Assembly (NCBI RefSeq): GCF_000224085.1
Contig: NC_015945.1
Location: 248,001-312,000 of the forward strand
Direction of reading: 5' to 3'
Source: Allomuricauda ruestringensis DSM 13258
GTDB taxonomy: Bacteria; Bacteroidota; Bacteroidia; Flavobacteriales; Flavobacteriaceae
DNA: 64,000 nucleotides
The position numbers were made by a program, and so were the translations under genes. Under the pieces are notes generated by a model, which worked only from the letters and a program-made list of their open reading frames with translations, was not told the DNA's origin and ran no database searches. Below, one piece after another: positions 63,855 to 64,000 of this stretch (position 1 is its first letter; each line of letters opens with the position of its first letter).

Positions 63855-64000
63855 TTCCGCATTTTCAATTTGTTACAAGCAGCCTAAAAGGCAGTTGAAG
63901 CTTTTATTTTAAACCATTCAAATACAGATGAATCTATTCTCACTTCTAGAATAGTCTGTAAAAGATAGTTTGATTAGTTTTGTAATCTTAAATATAAGAC
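63855..64000. other. Upstream region of recQ to window end
   Basis: No gene is visible. TAGTTTTG (63975-63982) matches TAnnTTTG on the plus strand and may serve a gene beyond the window, divergent from recQ. Confidence 0.3.

Noticed and set aside
1..64000. Search for defence, phage, toxin-antitoxin or secondary-metabolite systems
   Set aside because: All genes fit core metabolism, envelope, cell division or information processing; none of the hallmark modules was found.

Overview
The window is a stretch of chromosomal backbone from a member of the Bacteroidota, almost certainly family Flavobacteriaceae; a marine Muricauda/Flagellimonas-like genome would fit, but the genus is inference. The evidence is a GldI gliding lipoprotein, several families largely confined to Bacteroidota (DUF5683, DUF3810, DUF6122, DUF2027-Smr, 'CCC motif' membrane proteins), very long LepB and OstA-like proteins, -7 boxes of the TAnnTTTG type, many lipoproteins with flavobacterial signal peptides, and a probable 6S-Flavo RNA. 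Genes are tightly packed. I see no rRNA, tRNA, transposase, integrase, phage module, CRISPR array or defence locus.

Layout. 1-3.1 kb: 3' part of anmK, a Bcr/CflA-type efflux pump and a Gfo/Idh/MocA oxidoreductase. 3.2-11.6 kb: a three-subunit biotin-dependent acyl-CoA carboxylase (minus strand), divergent from udk, a FtsB/DivIC-like protein and the two methylmalonyl-CoA mutase subunits; together these would convert propionyl-CoA towards succinyl-CoA. 11.7-17.5 kb: parA, parB, DUF5683, dapB, lepB, wbqC-like and DUF6122 in one direction. 17.5-22.3 kb (minus): a small membrane protein, mutL, two rhomboid proteases and a membrane-anchored EEP-family phosphoesterase, packed as an operon. 22.5-25.7 kb: ribH and a TPR protein divergent from recF, a lipoprotein and a DUF721 (DciA-like) protein. 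25.8-31.2 kb: ndk and a PhoD-like phosphatase divergent from nrnA, gldI, a cyclophilin-FKBP fusion and DUF3810. 31.3-36.4 kb: two secreted amidohydrolase-fold proteins and a lipoprotein.

36.4-43.1 kb: SpoU-type methyltransferase, M48 protease, Rel/SpoT, Fur, purA and Dps, a stress and iron block. 43.3-52.6 kb: OstA-like protein, class III aminotransferase, TPR protein, tandem DUF368 (PopT-type) genes, aroE and a DUF349 protein. 52.7-55.6 kb (minus): CBS protein, and a coiled-coil protein, zapA, 6S RNA and rny in series. 55.7-63.9 kb: M23 peptidase, unknown secreted protein, cysteine desulfurase, orphan lipoprotein, Smr protein, DUF2752 with two CCC-motif membrane proteins, and recQ.

The most unusual signals are a heptamer repeat (AGTTnnn) inserted in frame near the start of methylmalonyl-CoA mutase; a Crp/Fnr-type box placed at a class II activator position before dps; several separate intergenic clusters of short palindromes; MutL and RecQ proteins lacking the metal-site residues of their better known relatives; four gene junctions with the same 8-base overlap; and nested stem-loops upstream of a TPR gene. 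I did not find a convincing new multi-gene system. The DUF2752/CCC-motif cluster and the tandem DUF368 pair are the least understood gene groups.
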